Below are positions 15,641 to 26,873 of a stretch of DNA of 64,000 bases, one piece after another (the stretch's first letter is position 1; every line of letters begins with the position of its first letter). The stretch spans positions 85,418,736 through 85,482,735 of the forward strand of contig NC_051066.1 in the NCBI RefSeq assembly GCF_004664715.2. The letters run 5' to 3'. The DNA is from Peromyscus leucopus (Eukaryota; Chordata; Mammalia; Rodentia; Cricetidae). Under the pieces are notes generated by a model. That model did no database searches. It was not told the DNA's origin and saw only the letters and a program-made list of their open reading frames with translations. The translations under genes and the position numbers were made by a program.

Positions 15641-15692
15641 CTCTGTGACAGTTTTCTTAGATACTAGAGAAAAAAGATTTCCAGATACTTAT

Positions 15693-16208
15693 TTGGTGAT
15701 ATTTTATTTGTGTACCCCAATAAAGCTTATCTGAGGAACAGAGGAAAAAGCCAACCACTATATTAAACATAGAGGCCAGGCAGTGATAGCACATGCCCTT
15801 AATCCTAGCATTTGGGAGGCAGAGATTCATCCAGATCTCTGTGAGTTCAAGGCCACACTGGGAACAGAGCCAGGCGTGGTGGCACACACCTTTAATTTCC
15901 AGCACTAGTTAATCATAAAGGTCTGGAGATCTGTACTGACAGACAGGAAATGATAGAGCTGGGCAGAAAGAGGAAAGTGATGTAGCTGGGCAGAGAGGAA
16001 GTTAGAGGGCAGGGACAAAGAGGCATATAGGTGTGGGTATACAGGAAGTAGGTCTCTCTGGAGGCTGAGGAATTGGTATGGTAGACTTGGCTGTGGCTTG
16101 TCCTATTCCTCTGATCTTACAGTTTTCACTCCAGTATCTGACTCCAGGTTTTGTTTGTTTTTTTGTTTGTTTTTTTAATTAATAAGACCTCTTAAGATTC
16201 GTCTTACA
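15693..16208 (+). mobile_element. LTR-like composite repeat, copy 2
   Basis: tggtgatattttatttgtgt at the left, aataaagcttatctgagg, two B1-type segments, then aattaataagacct and a right end GTCTTACA. This copy has a (GTTT)-rich expansion before the right end. It is the best example of the ACA right terminus. Confidence 0.75.
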
Positions 16209-16224
16209 TACCTACACCATACAC

Positions 16225-16278
<54 letters not shown>

Positions 16279-16394
16279 ATATACACGCACACGCACATAT
16301 ACACATGCACATATATACTCACAAGTAACACATTTACATACACCACACACTCATATACACTATCCATACACATCCACACTTATACGTATACACA
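16225..16394 (+). repeat. (CA)n microsatellite with imperfect extension
   Basis: A pure CA tract to about 16268, then interrupted ACACGCACAT-type units. It directly follows the composite repeat copy 2. Confidence 0.97.
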
Positions 16395-17658
16395 CACTTC
16401 TGTTTTCTCACAGAAGAAATAAATAATAAAGCAAGGCCCACATTTATTTAAACTCCTTTCAGAGAAATAATATCTCCATAGAAAATTACCTTGCATAAAG
16501 ACGGCCATAGGAAGCAACATTATAAAAGGCAGCACAATATAGTTCTAAAAGCTTTATATATATATATAATATATAAATGTAGATTATTCCCCGGTTCTTT
16601 AAAAATGAAAATTTGCATGTAAATGCATAATATATGTATGTTAATTGGAATAATTTCTATCCTTTTCTTTTACAGACTAAAAAAAAAAAGCAAAACAAAA
16701 GACTGACCTTCAGCATTGATTCTGAAAATCTGAATTCTGTTACTATAACAACAGCTGTTTTCATTTAAAAATACTAAGCAGTGTTTCCACTGTGATAATG
16801 GTGTGATGCTGAGAAGTCAAAATGGCAGGACAGAATATCTCTATACACAAATACACTCTGTCTTTACATGGGTTTTACCAGGTTCTTGAACTTTAGAAAA
16901 AAAAAATATTAAGACAGCAAAGGGCAGGCAGCAAATACTGTATCTTAAGAATTAGTTCATTTAAGTTTATTATAGTGAAATTACTACACAGAATTTTAAA
17001 TAAGAATTAAATCTTGCTGAAAAGGTTAGGTTGTAAAAATCTTGATCATTTCTTACCAAGCAGGACTATCACTGAGATGACAAGCATTTCAGTTTTGGAG
17101 GGACTGCAACATTTGTTTTAATCCTAAACTAACAAGCAGTTTTTGGGGTGTTCATTTTGTTGGTTCTCATTATAAACAAGGCCCCTGAATTGATAGACTA
17201 TCACTGTATCCCAAGGCCAATGCAAAGACATGAAGAAAACAGTACAGATCAATTTCTCTAGTCTTTAAAATTCAGCATTGCTGTTGGAATATGCATATTA
17301 GATGGTGGAGGAAGCTGAATTTGCCAGATTCTGTAACTAGACAAAACAGCTCAATGCTTGAGCTCATGTTCTCAGCTCTAAAGAGGGGAAGTGATACCAT
17401 TTGTCCCACATTTAGCAAAGGGTCAAAACAAACTAAAGGGGTAACTTCAAGGACACTTGGATAATGTAGATGGACTGTAGTACCTAATGGCCTATGATCT
17501 CTGGCTAAATAAAACAATCTAGAAATAAGCAAACTTCTAAAATTTATGAAAGAAACTTAAGATTATCATCTACTAAAAACAGAAAAACAATATTATCAAC
17601 TTAAACCTTCTTACACATTTTCTGAGAAGGGAAAAAATGGTCTCAGAAGGTGAAATAT

Positions 17659-17950
17659 TGCAGTGGGTAGCTGTTCCAACTTTGACCTGGAGGTACTACC
17701 ACCATTGAGGCTTCCAGTAACTGTCACGCCTATGAGGCAGGGCCTAGACAGGAGCCCTTAAGACCTGAGATCCGGATGTGCCGGCTCTCTTGGTTCCTGG
17801 ATCCTGGATGCTGAAGGTAGACTGAGCAGAGTTCTCCAGAGAACACACACTTCACCTCTCCTGGACCCCGTAACCTATCCCTGTGCATGCAAGTTACCCC
17901 GCAAAATAAACCTCCCTTTTAACTATGTGGAGTTGCCTTAATACTTCAAC
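17659..17950 (+). mobile_element. Solo-LTR-like element, copy A
   Basis: Shares a colinear layout with 30449-30791: TG(c/t)AGTG(G/A)GTAGC, tgtcac(g/a)cct, cccttaagac, gttctc, cctctcctgga, aataaacctc and ggagttgcctta. The AATAAA signal and the single-promoter layout suggest an LTR of an endogenous retrovirus-like family, possibly a cricetid one. The family was not identified. Confidence 0.6.
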
Positions 17951-19364
17951 CAATAAAATATTATCAATTCTGGATTTGAAACCAGATTCTAGAGTCTAAT
18001 TAATTTATTTCCTTGAGCTTCATTCAGTTTTTTTCATTATTAAGAGAAATGACACCTTGAGAACTAAATGGATAGTAGAAACAGTTCAGTATGTGCTCAG
18101 TCAAGGTAATAATGTGAGAAATGAAGGTGAGCTACTGTTTGTGTTGCTACAAACTTTGACACCAACACTATTTATCATATTCTCAACATCCAAACATGTT
18201 TATTATCTTGGGCATCTTTTAAATGCTGGATTTTCTGATAAAACATGATTACCTCTAGCACAGTTTTAGTGTCTTTTATTAAAATCTGGGGGCAAGGTAA
18301 GATAATTCTATGTAAGCTAGAAATATAGATCAAAGGGCTCTGAGAATCTGACCAGAATGCAAACTGTCAAACATCTGGGAAAGCTCTGAGTGGAACTGTG
18401 GGGGTGGGGGTGGGGGTACCGTAAGAGTCTGTTATTTTTCCTCATCTGCAACACTGGTTACCTTTTGTTCTATCCTCATTGCAGGCTATTTTGATGATGC
18501 CTTAATATTTGAACATGAAAATGCTCTGTAAATAAACATTGTTGCCATAATAATGCTTTAGTTATTTCCTCTAAAGGGGCCTAGAGATATGATGATCTTC
18601 AGAAAATGGATAATTGCCTAGGTTGTTTATCTCTTAGTGTTTACCAGCCAAAGTTAACTATGCACAAACATCTTTTCTATTGCAATAAATGAAATGCACT
18701 AATAAAAATAAATGTGTGCATTTGATATAAATTTTATACTTTGTATAGGTTTTACTGACTATGCTTAAAAATATTGCAAACAATGATCATTTATGTCCAC
18801 CTTTCACATACAGAATTTACATTTTTCTCCTAAAACAAACTGAAATAAAATTCACAATCTTCTCCTCAAGTGAATATGGAAACAAACATAAACAAGCAAC
18901 AGAAAATTTTTCTTGTCACTTGATGCTGACTCCCTTTACTGTGTGATGCCTGCATTCACCACTCAAATCCATGAAACTAAAAAAAATCAAGAAAGCTGTT
19001 CACAAGGAATGAAATATGAGGGACAGCTTTTATTAATATTAATAAACAGAAAATAGTCAACATAAAAAATCACAAAACAACATGATACAGTGTTTATTTT
19101 TTTTATTTTACTTGAAATGTTGAGCACCATAGACAAAAAACCATTTTAGAATTGTTAAACTATGTTTCAAATTGTAAATTTTACACATACTAATATGTAT
19201 GATTCATTTAAATTTAAGTTAACTTCAAAACCAAGCTGTATTTTTATGTAAAATACTTTTTATAGATTTTAATATTCAAAATTTTATTCTTTAGTTAAAT
19301 CTCTGAAAAGTGACTATTCAAAAAATAGACCTATTAATAACATAGTTGAAAAGTTAGTTCTGTA

Positions 19365-20648
19365 ACAGACCCTGAGTCTCCAGTTGCAACTGAGGGCCAT
19401 ATGGTTATTTGGGGTCTGATCAGTAGCCAGGGACCATGTTGGTGCTGCTTCTGGGGCTATAAAAACATAAGTGGCACATAACGCTATCCGGTGCCATGGT
19501 GATGTCCAGGCCAGGGCTGCAGCTAAGGGCCATGTCTGGATATGTGGCCCTACTGCAGCCAGGGTCTGTGTTGATTTCCACAGCTCCTCTTGCCACAAGG
19601 GCCGTGCAGATTTCCAGGGTTCGGGCTGTCACCTGGAGCTGTGTTAGTGTCCAGGAGCCAAGCTGCCACTGGAGTCATGCCGATCTCAGATCTCAGTGGC
19701 CTGCACCATAGCCTGGGGCCATGGTAACATCCAGGCCCAGGCTGCTGCCCAGGGCCATGTCTGGGACCATGGTGCTTTTGCAGTTGGGGTCTGTGGCCCT
19801 TGTTGCAGCTGAGGTCTGTGTTGATGTCTGTGGCCCCGGGGGGATGGGGGGGAGCTGCATAGGAAGTATGCATAATGAAATCAGAGGGCCATGCTGAACC
19901 GGTTCCATCCTTCACTGGCCCTGGGATAGCTGTCCATGTCCCTTGCTGGAAACTGCAGCAAGAGAGCTGTCCCTCGCCCTGATGGGAGAGATGGCACCAC
20001 ACCTCACCACAGGCAAGAGAGAACTGACCCTGATGGCATGGGCTTAGGGGAGCTATCTCCTCCCCTTGTCTGAGGGGGTAGGCTCCAGTGGCCTGGATTG
20101 ACAAACTCGACTACCACCCAGGGCCCCAGCCAGGCCTGGAGTTTGCCCACCCAAACATCGATCCCATCAGGGACTTGCTGGAGCTCATGAAGGGACTGGT
20201 CCTGTGAAATGCTACTGCTGGATTGGTGGGATATCAGCGAGGAGATTCTGTGAGATCCAGTGATAAAGATACCAGAAACCAGGGGCCTTGAATCAGACCA
20301 ATGACTCATTGCAATGAATAATTGTAAGTAAGCTGCATGGGCAAAGGGAATCCAGTGTGACACACCCAGGCTCCCCAAAGACACCAGGATGGAGGAAGAT
20401 GTGTTCGAGTGTCGGGGAAGATGGAGGATTGAAGAGATTTGTTTTTGTTTTTGTTTTTGTTTTGTTTTGTTTCTGATTTTTGTTTGTTTTGTTTTGGATT
20501 GGATTGATTTCTTTTCAGCTTTCTTTGAGGTGGAGTTACTGCAAGGATGAGGGCAGGATGTGGCAGAGGGACTTTGAGGTGAGCAGAATTAGGGTGCATG
20601 ATGTGAAATTCCCAAAGATTCAATAAAGAAATGCTGTTAAATTAAAAA
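19365..20648 (+). mobile_element. L1 (Lx-like) 3' UTR, GC-rich, with 3' end
   Basis: A GC-rich array of diverged units built around gggccatgt(c/g)tgg and gtctgtg(t/g), as in rodent Lx-type L1 3' UTRs. It ends tgtgaaattcccaaagattc, aataaag and an A-rich tail. The same end (tgtgaaattcccaaataatc) recurs at 37150. The overlapping minus-strand open frames here (184, 126, 105, 94 aa) come from the unbiased GC-rich composition and are judged non-coding. Confidence 0.75.
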
Positions 20649-20773
20649 ATTGTTTCAAGGAATCAACATAATTTTCTTCCTAAAATTTTAACTGAAGACA
20701 TGGATAATCGAAGGTGTTCTTTATATTTTTGTAAATGACAAATTGGTAATAAAAATGTGAAGCATTCACTAAC

Positions 20774-20818
20774 CTGCTCATTGATTTGTTCTTCTGGTCA
20801 GTGTAGTAACATTTTTTC
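20774..20818 (-). CDS. Ano3: Ano3 small symmetric exon (45 nt, Lys/Arg-rich loop)
   Basis: A 45-base exon encoding KKCYYTDQKNKSMS plus split arginines on both sides. It is bounded by a strong acceptor (an eight-T run, then cag) and the donor CAG|GTTAGT. It enters and leaves in phase 2, so its inclusion or skipping does not change the downstream frame. The sequence fits the KKCYYTD segment that follows the MPFR/VPFR motif in ANO3. It is very basic and has five hydroxyl residues, as expected for a surface loop. It is too short to appear as an open frame of its own and was found by exon-to-exon continuity. Confidence 0.92.
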
Positions 20819-21229
20819 CTGAAAAAAAAATTAGAAACCATCTGAAGAAAATACAGTTAAACCAGGAAATGGCAGTATTCAACAATATTAAGTGTATCAA
20901 CACTCTATTTTCATATACTTAGGAAATTAAGTCATTTGAAATTAAGCCATTACATTATAACATGAAGACAAATAAATGCAAATTTTAGAAGTATAATGAT
21001 AATTTAATAAAAATATAAGAAATATTACAAAGTAACTATAACAAAATAATTTTAAATTCATAGGTTATTTTTTGATACATTGTTTTTAAATATTTGAAAG
21101 TCTGTCTTCTGTAACTCAGTACTTACTAACTGGATTATTTATTTTCCATGCTATATAAAGTCATCAATGCAATCGTCTATCCATCAATCTTTTAAACACA
21201 TATGTAATTGTTCTAATTTGTTCTCTGTT

Positions 21230-21545
21230 ATCATGATAAAATACTAAGCAAATATTGACCTGGGAAGAAAAGGTTCATCTAGACTTACACTTCCATGTAC
21301 TATTTCATCCCTGAGGGAAATGGGGCAAGAACTCAAGGCAGGAACCCACAGGCAGGAATTGAAGGAGGGGCCAAGGAGAAACATTGCTTAGCAGCTTGCT
21401 TCCTCTGGCTTGCTCATGTTGCTTTCTTATACAAACCTGGACCACCTGCACAGAGATGATACTGCCTATGTTGGGCTAGGTCCCTCAAACATTAATCATT
21501 AATCAAGAAAATATTTCACAAAAATGCCCATAGGCCTATCTGGTA
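21230..21545 (+). mobile_element. Rodent medium-reiterated repeat
   Basis: Order tatcatgataaaatac, ggaagaaaaggttcatctag, acttccatgtactatttcat, caagaactcaaggcaggaac, ggcttgctcatgttgctttc and atgcccataggcctatct matches a widespread rodent repeat. A second copy is at 39603-39945. Family name uncertain. Confidence 0.6.
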
Positions 21546-22283
21546 TATTTGCAATGAATAACTATGAATGCAGAGCCCAGGGCAGCACACAGTGCTGAGA
21601 ATGAGTGTTCAGTCCTGAACATGACATTGATACCACCCTCTCTAGGGTTCAGGAAACACCATGGAGGTGGAGGCATGAACAATGTGGAGAGTCAGATGAA
21701 ATGCTATCTTCTGGTCTGGGGAAGTCATTGCAAACATGAGTGTAGCTATGACTGTCTGAACTAGAACATCATAAAACTAAATCTGTCATCATTCACTCAT
21801 GGATATTGAGAGACTGATGGGGCCCTCCCCATCCCTGGGGAATTACTAGCTATTGATAGATACTGGAAAAGTAGGAGTCATTGTCTTCAGTTATACACAA
21901 ACTGGTGAGCCCACCATTGGGTAGCTCCAGATTTGTGGCAATGTGGAGAGCCTGGTTAAGCTCAGTAGCTCATGAAACAAAACAAGAATATGTGATTGTT
22001 GGAAAGAGATATGCAAAGAAGTGTAACACACTTGGTTTCAGAGATAACAACTGTTATGGCAAAGCTTAACTTATTTATGAGTAATTTATTCTATATCCTC
22101 TTATTGGAACTCAGATATCTGATTTTTGAGCCTTCCAAAATGACCCTCTAACTTAACCACTAAAACACACCTCAGAAGCTCAGTGAATCCCATGGTGGTG
22201 CAATTAGTAATTAATCATCAGTTATAATGCAGTTAAAAATGTTCAAGAAGCTCTCTGAGATAACATGTTTAATTTCAATCACA

Positions 22284-22800
22284 GATTGTGATGGTCTATC
22301 TCACTTGTCAACTTGACAGGATCTGGAATCAACTAAGAGGCAAACTGCTGTGCACTCCTGTGAGAGAGTTTCTTTACCAGGTTATTTGACCTGCCAAGAT
22401 GCACCATAAATGTGAGTGGCCCTTTGCCTGGCAGCACACACCCAGGAGACAGAAAAAGGAGGCTTTGCTTTTGCCTGTTTTCCTTCACCTTCCTGCTGGT
22501 AAGTTCATCTGTGCTGTTAATGCTGCTGATGCCGCTGTCCTGCACAGACATCAGAACCCAGCTTCTTCAGGCTGCCAAGGTGGAGTGAACATCAATGATT
22601 CTCCAGGAATCCTCCAGGCCTAAAGCCCCAGATTGGGACTGGTGAGGGCCCTTGCCCCGTCAATTGACCATCTGCCAGGTTCCTAGCCTCTTCAGTGCAA
22701 GACAGTCATTGTTGGACTGCCCAGACTATGTCATGGAGGCCAGTCTAGTAAGTATCCTTTACATACATTCAGCAACTGGATTTGGTTTTTCTAGAGTAGA
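22284..22800 (+). mobile_element. Rodent medium-reiterated repeat (gtcaacttgacagg type)
   Basis: Starts tgatggtctatctcacttgt then caacttgacaggatctgg, and continues through ccataaatgtgagtggccc. The start is typical of a rodent nonautonomous DNA-transposon-like family; related heads are at 31150, 38459 and 41340. The open frames on both strands are by-products. Confidence 0.6.
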
Positions 22801-23025
22801 ACATAGGCCACAGTCTTCAGAAAGATTTAAAATGTTCTTGCCGTATTCCAACACTGAATTCAGATGTAAAATTTCAAGGCTTGCTTTGTCTAACTAAATT
22901 TGCATTTTTAGTATCTTCTTTCATTTTTTTTTCAAACATAGACAGAAGTTTAAAAGGCATGCATATATTACAAGTGATTTGAAAGTTTTAGGCTTTTGTT
23001 TCTCTGAAACAAAATGCTAGGTTTA

Positions 23026-23180
23026 CATTTACTTATTTATTTATCACTGTGTGTGTAAGCATCTGGGTGCTAGGCACTTAGATGGAGGTCAGAGGGAAGG
23101 TCTTTCCTTCCAGAGGTCAAACTCAGATCCTCAGGTTCAGGATCCAGTGCCTTTACCTGCTGAGCCATCTTGCTGACCCA
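23026..23180 (-). mobile_element. B3/B2-type SINE
   Basis: Reverse complement starts tgggtcagcaagatggctca (a tRNA-derived head) and runs to an AT-rich tail. It includes the tgaacctgaggatctgagtt box B region. Confidence 0.8.
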
Positions 23181-24215
23181 GGTTGTAGCTTTTCTCTCTG
23201 GAATGTAATAGGTTTCACAAGTAAATATTTTCATGGATAATTTAGAATGAATAATTTGTTCAATAATAAAAATATTGTTCTTTAAAAAGGTATGTGCTTT
23301 TGTTAATTAAGATGATGACGATTTTATACAGTAGTCTGTCCATATTCTAAAAGAACTAGTTCTAGAGTACTCTTAATATACAGTACTGTATAGATATACA
23401 AAGTTATGAAAAACAGCCTGGTATTTTTTAGCTAACCTTCAGATATCCTTATGTACATTTAAAATTATTTCTAGATAACATAAACACAATATAATGGAAA
23501 TTTTATGTAAATAATGTTTAATTGCGTATTTCTGCACAATGACTGAGGTTGCATCTTTCGAGGCTTGACATGTTTCAGATGTCGCAAGACACTTGCATCA
23601 GCATCCCCTCTTTTATCTTGAATGACCTTGAGGCTTAACATAAGCCTTTCCAGTGTCGAACAGGAAAATTTCATATTTTTTATTTGAACTCAGTGTTCAC
23701 TTACATTTACTATGGTACTTGCAATCTCATTTTTCTTGACCCTTTTACTCCTTCTTAGTATCTGATGGGATCTGTTGAACTCTACATTCATGGAAGTACT
23801 CTTATCAATTGAGTCAACACTCTGCATATAGTGTGTGCACTATAAAAGCTACAATGGCACATGATGGGGGAACTGGTACACTCTACATTGAATACCAGAT
23901 AGTCAAGCTAGGCCAACACATTTCTTTGCCCAAAAGACGGACTGGAAATCCTTGAAAGAAGGTCATCTATTTTTCTCACTTACTGATTGATATTGAAGCC
24001 AGAGCTCAGAAATTGTCCCGGATGACCTGGTCTGAAAAACTATTCTTGCTAACCATTATCAGAGTTATATTACATTCATATGAAATAAGGATGAGGATTG
24101 ATCTTGGGAGTTGCTTAAAGTTGAAATCTGAAAATAATTGTGTTACCTTATCTCTAGGCAAGTCTACCTTAAAATGATAATACATGTCCATGGAATCAGA
24201 AAGCTTACCACATTA

Positions 24216-24518
<303 letters not shown>

Positions 24519-24735
24519 TTAGAATCAGAACTGATGAAATTCTACCATAATTTTTTCAAAGAAAGAAATATTATCTCTGTGGCTATACAAGGATCATTCT
24601 TACTTATATAAAGGGAAATTATATGGTCAAAAATTCTTGATAAAAGTATTTAAAATATTAAATGCCATTAAGAAATGTAAATGTATATACACCCATAAAT
24701 AAACTTCCTAAATATAAAAGTGTCTGTAAATTATT

Positions 24736-25100
24736 TGTAGGGAACTGCCTTCAGAGGCAGTTGGTTTGAAACCTGATGGACATCCATAAAACAAAGCTCT
24801 TCATCTCAATCATGGCCTTTTGATAACATAAAGTCAGAATTCCCACACAAAACATTATAACTCCCCTGGAAAGAAACATGTGACCCATGAATAGGCATGG
24901 CGCTTATCTCTGACGGTATAAAAGAACCTTAATGCTTTCACTTCTGGTTGTCAAATCAACAGTAAGCTTCTCTCCTCACTCCCCTCTATGTATTCTCCCA
25001 ACCTCTGCCATTTGAAATGACACATTTGATATCTTCTTGATGGCAGATCTTCAATAAAATCTTTCCTTTCCCCAAAAAGTGATGTCATAGTTGCTTAACA
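24736..25100 (+). mobile_element. Solo LTR-like element
   Basis: It begins TGTAGGGAACTG, has a TATA-like ggtataaaag at about 24915-24924 and the polyadenylation signal AATAAA at 25053-25058, and ends near TTAACA. TG...CA ends with this spacing fit an LTR, transcribed away from exon 24388-24488. No matching target duplication was seen, so the limits are approximate. Confidence 0.6.
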
Positions 25101-26439
25101 AGTGCAAGGACTAGTGGGTCCTTGTCCTTGCTCAGTTACTGTGTATAGGAAATAGACATCGTAATTTTCTTGCATTGACCATTATTAAAATGTAGATTCC
25201 CTATTCAGAGCAGTTATAAGACAACTAAGAGTTTCAAGTTATTCTTCATGTCAGATAATCAAGACCCTCATTTTCACTCAGAGAGTGCATAAAACACTGA
25301 AAATCATCAGAAGTCTCTAATTAACTAATCCATTTATCCTACTGCCACATTTTTTGAAGTATCTAATCCTTCAACTATTTGCTGGGTACAGTGATTTTAT
25401 TCTGAGGAAAATGAGCTGGTTAAGTGATAAGATGCCTTTGACATGATGGACTGTTACATTTATAAGCTTAATGAAGGCATAGAATCGTGCAAATCACAAG
25501 AAACACAATACAAGACAGTCTAATGCTAGCAAAATTTCTGAAGCCCCCTTTCTGCTTAAAATGTTTGTTTTTATTTAAAGGTAAAATATTGTGAAAATTG
25601 TAACTGCCCATGCCAGAAGTAGACATAGTATGTTAAGTTTCTATAGGTCTTTAAATTTAGTCCAACATTAAACATATTACCTATGCTTGGGAAAACATCT
25701 ACAATTTTAAGTAAATTTTGGAGAATTTCATGCATTTATAAAATTTCTAACACTTCTTTTTCAATCCAACTCCTCTGGTACTCCTACCTCTCAAATTCAT
25801 GACCTTTTCTCTTATATAATTATTGAAATTATACACACATACACTCACTGGTGAATCTATTAGTGTTGCAAATACCATACAATTTTACAAGCACTACTTA
25901 TTTATTCAAATAACTACTTAAACATATTTATAATCCATCTAGATATTGTCATTGATCAAGGTAAAAGAAGAGGTTATCATGATGATATTGCCAGGCTCTT
26001 TATAATGACTGTTCAGACTTAATGGAAAGGTTTCTATGTAGGCATGATAGAAATAATAATAATAAAAAAAAACTTTTGCTGCTAGAACTCCCATAGAACT
26101 AATGAGGGCCTTCTTAACATGTTCCAGATCTGTATTTGAACCTCAGCACCACATAACAAAATAAAAATAAATAAGTAAATTAAAATTTAAAACAGAAAAC
26201 TTAAGTCTTCCACTTAAATGATTCTCCCACCCAGAACAAGTGGAAGACACATTTCATCTTCTACTATACTTTTTTGGCATTATTTGTATGAAATTATTTT
26301 TAGGCATTAATGAAGGTCCTAGTTTTGATTTTAGATGCCCACTATTCTAATTATGTCAGCTAGTCTTTCACTCTCAGAGCACAACTTACATTCTTTTCAT
26401 GCTGCCTATCCCTTTAAAATTACATGGCATTGTAGCTGA

Positions 26440-26625
26440 AAGTTTTTCTGTGCTCACCTGGCACCAAGGTCCCACAGCCACTTATAAAATTCCTGTGTCC
26501 TGCCTGGTCCTGTAACTACTCAGACCCAAGTAAACACACAGAGGCTTTTATTAATTATAGTATTTTCCCTTCTATTATGTGAAGACATATGGCATGTATA
26601 TCCATGCATTTAATTCTGTATCAGA
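26440..26625. repeat. Unassigned interspersed repeat
   Basis: cacctggcaccaaggtccca, acagccacttataaaattcc and acacacagaggcttttatta are a combination I recognise as recurrent in cricetid genomes, probably LTR-derived. The orientation and the limits are unsure. Confidence 0.4.
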
Positions 26626-26719
26626 CTCACTGACCATGCACTGAAAAGATGAATGAGTTAGTTAACTTTCATTTTTATTCACTTCTACCATTATCATTAT
26701 TTTGTTGTTATTATTATTA

Positions 26720-26873
26720 TGCTCGATTATTTTCAGATAGGGTGTCTCTATGTAGCCTGTATTTGCTTGGAACTAGTTGTATAGACCCAGCTGGCCTTTA
26801 ACTCATGATCCTTCTGTCACAGTTTGCAGAGAACTGAGACCACAAATGGGTTCCACCATGCCTGGTGAGCTAA
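26720..26873 (-). mobile_element. Old B1 SINE
   Basis: Reverse complement reads gctcaccaggcatggtggaa ... followed by a diverged B1 body with insertions and a tail near 26715. It is strongly diverged. Confidence 0.65.

Larger units (their letters stand above)
15459..20773 (-). other. Ano3: Ano3 intron, 5.3 kb, repeat-rich
   Basis: It contains an L1 tail, an LTR-like composite, a CA repeat, a solo-LTR-like element and a GC-rich L1 3' UTR. Stretches 16400-17650 and 17951-19360 are AT-rich with nothing recognised except a G-rich run (three blocks of five G) at 18400-18416. Confidence 0.88.

Noticed and set aside
18400..18416. G-quadruplex from three runs of five G
   Set aside because: Only three adjacent G-runs are present; the nearest fourth run is over 20 bases away, so the case is weak.
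19550..20104. 184-codon minus-strand open frame as a gene
   Set aside because: It overlaps several other open frames in a GC-rich L1 3' UTR, has low-complexity Pro/His/Gln content and no splice or domain support.
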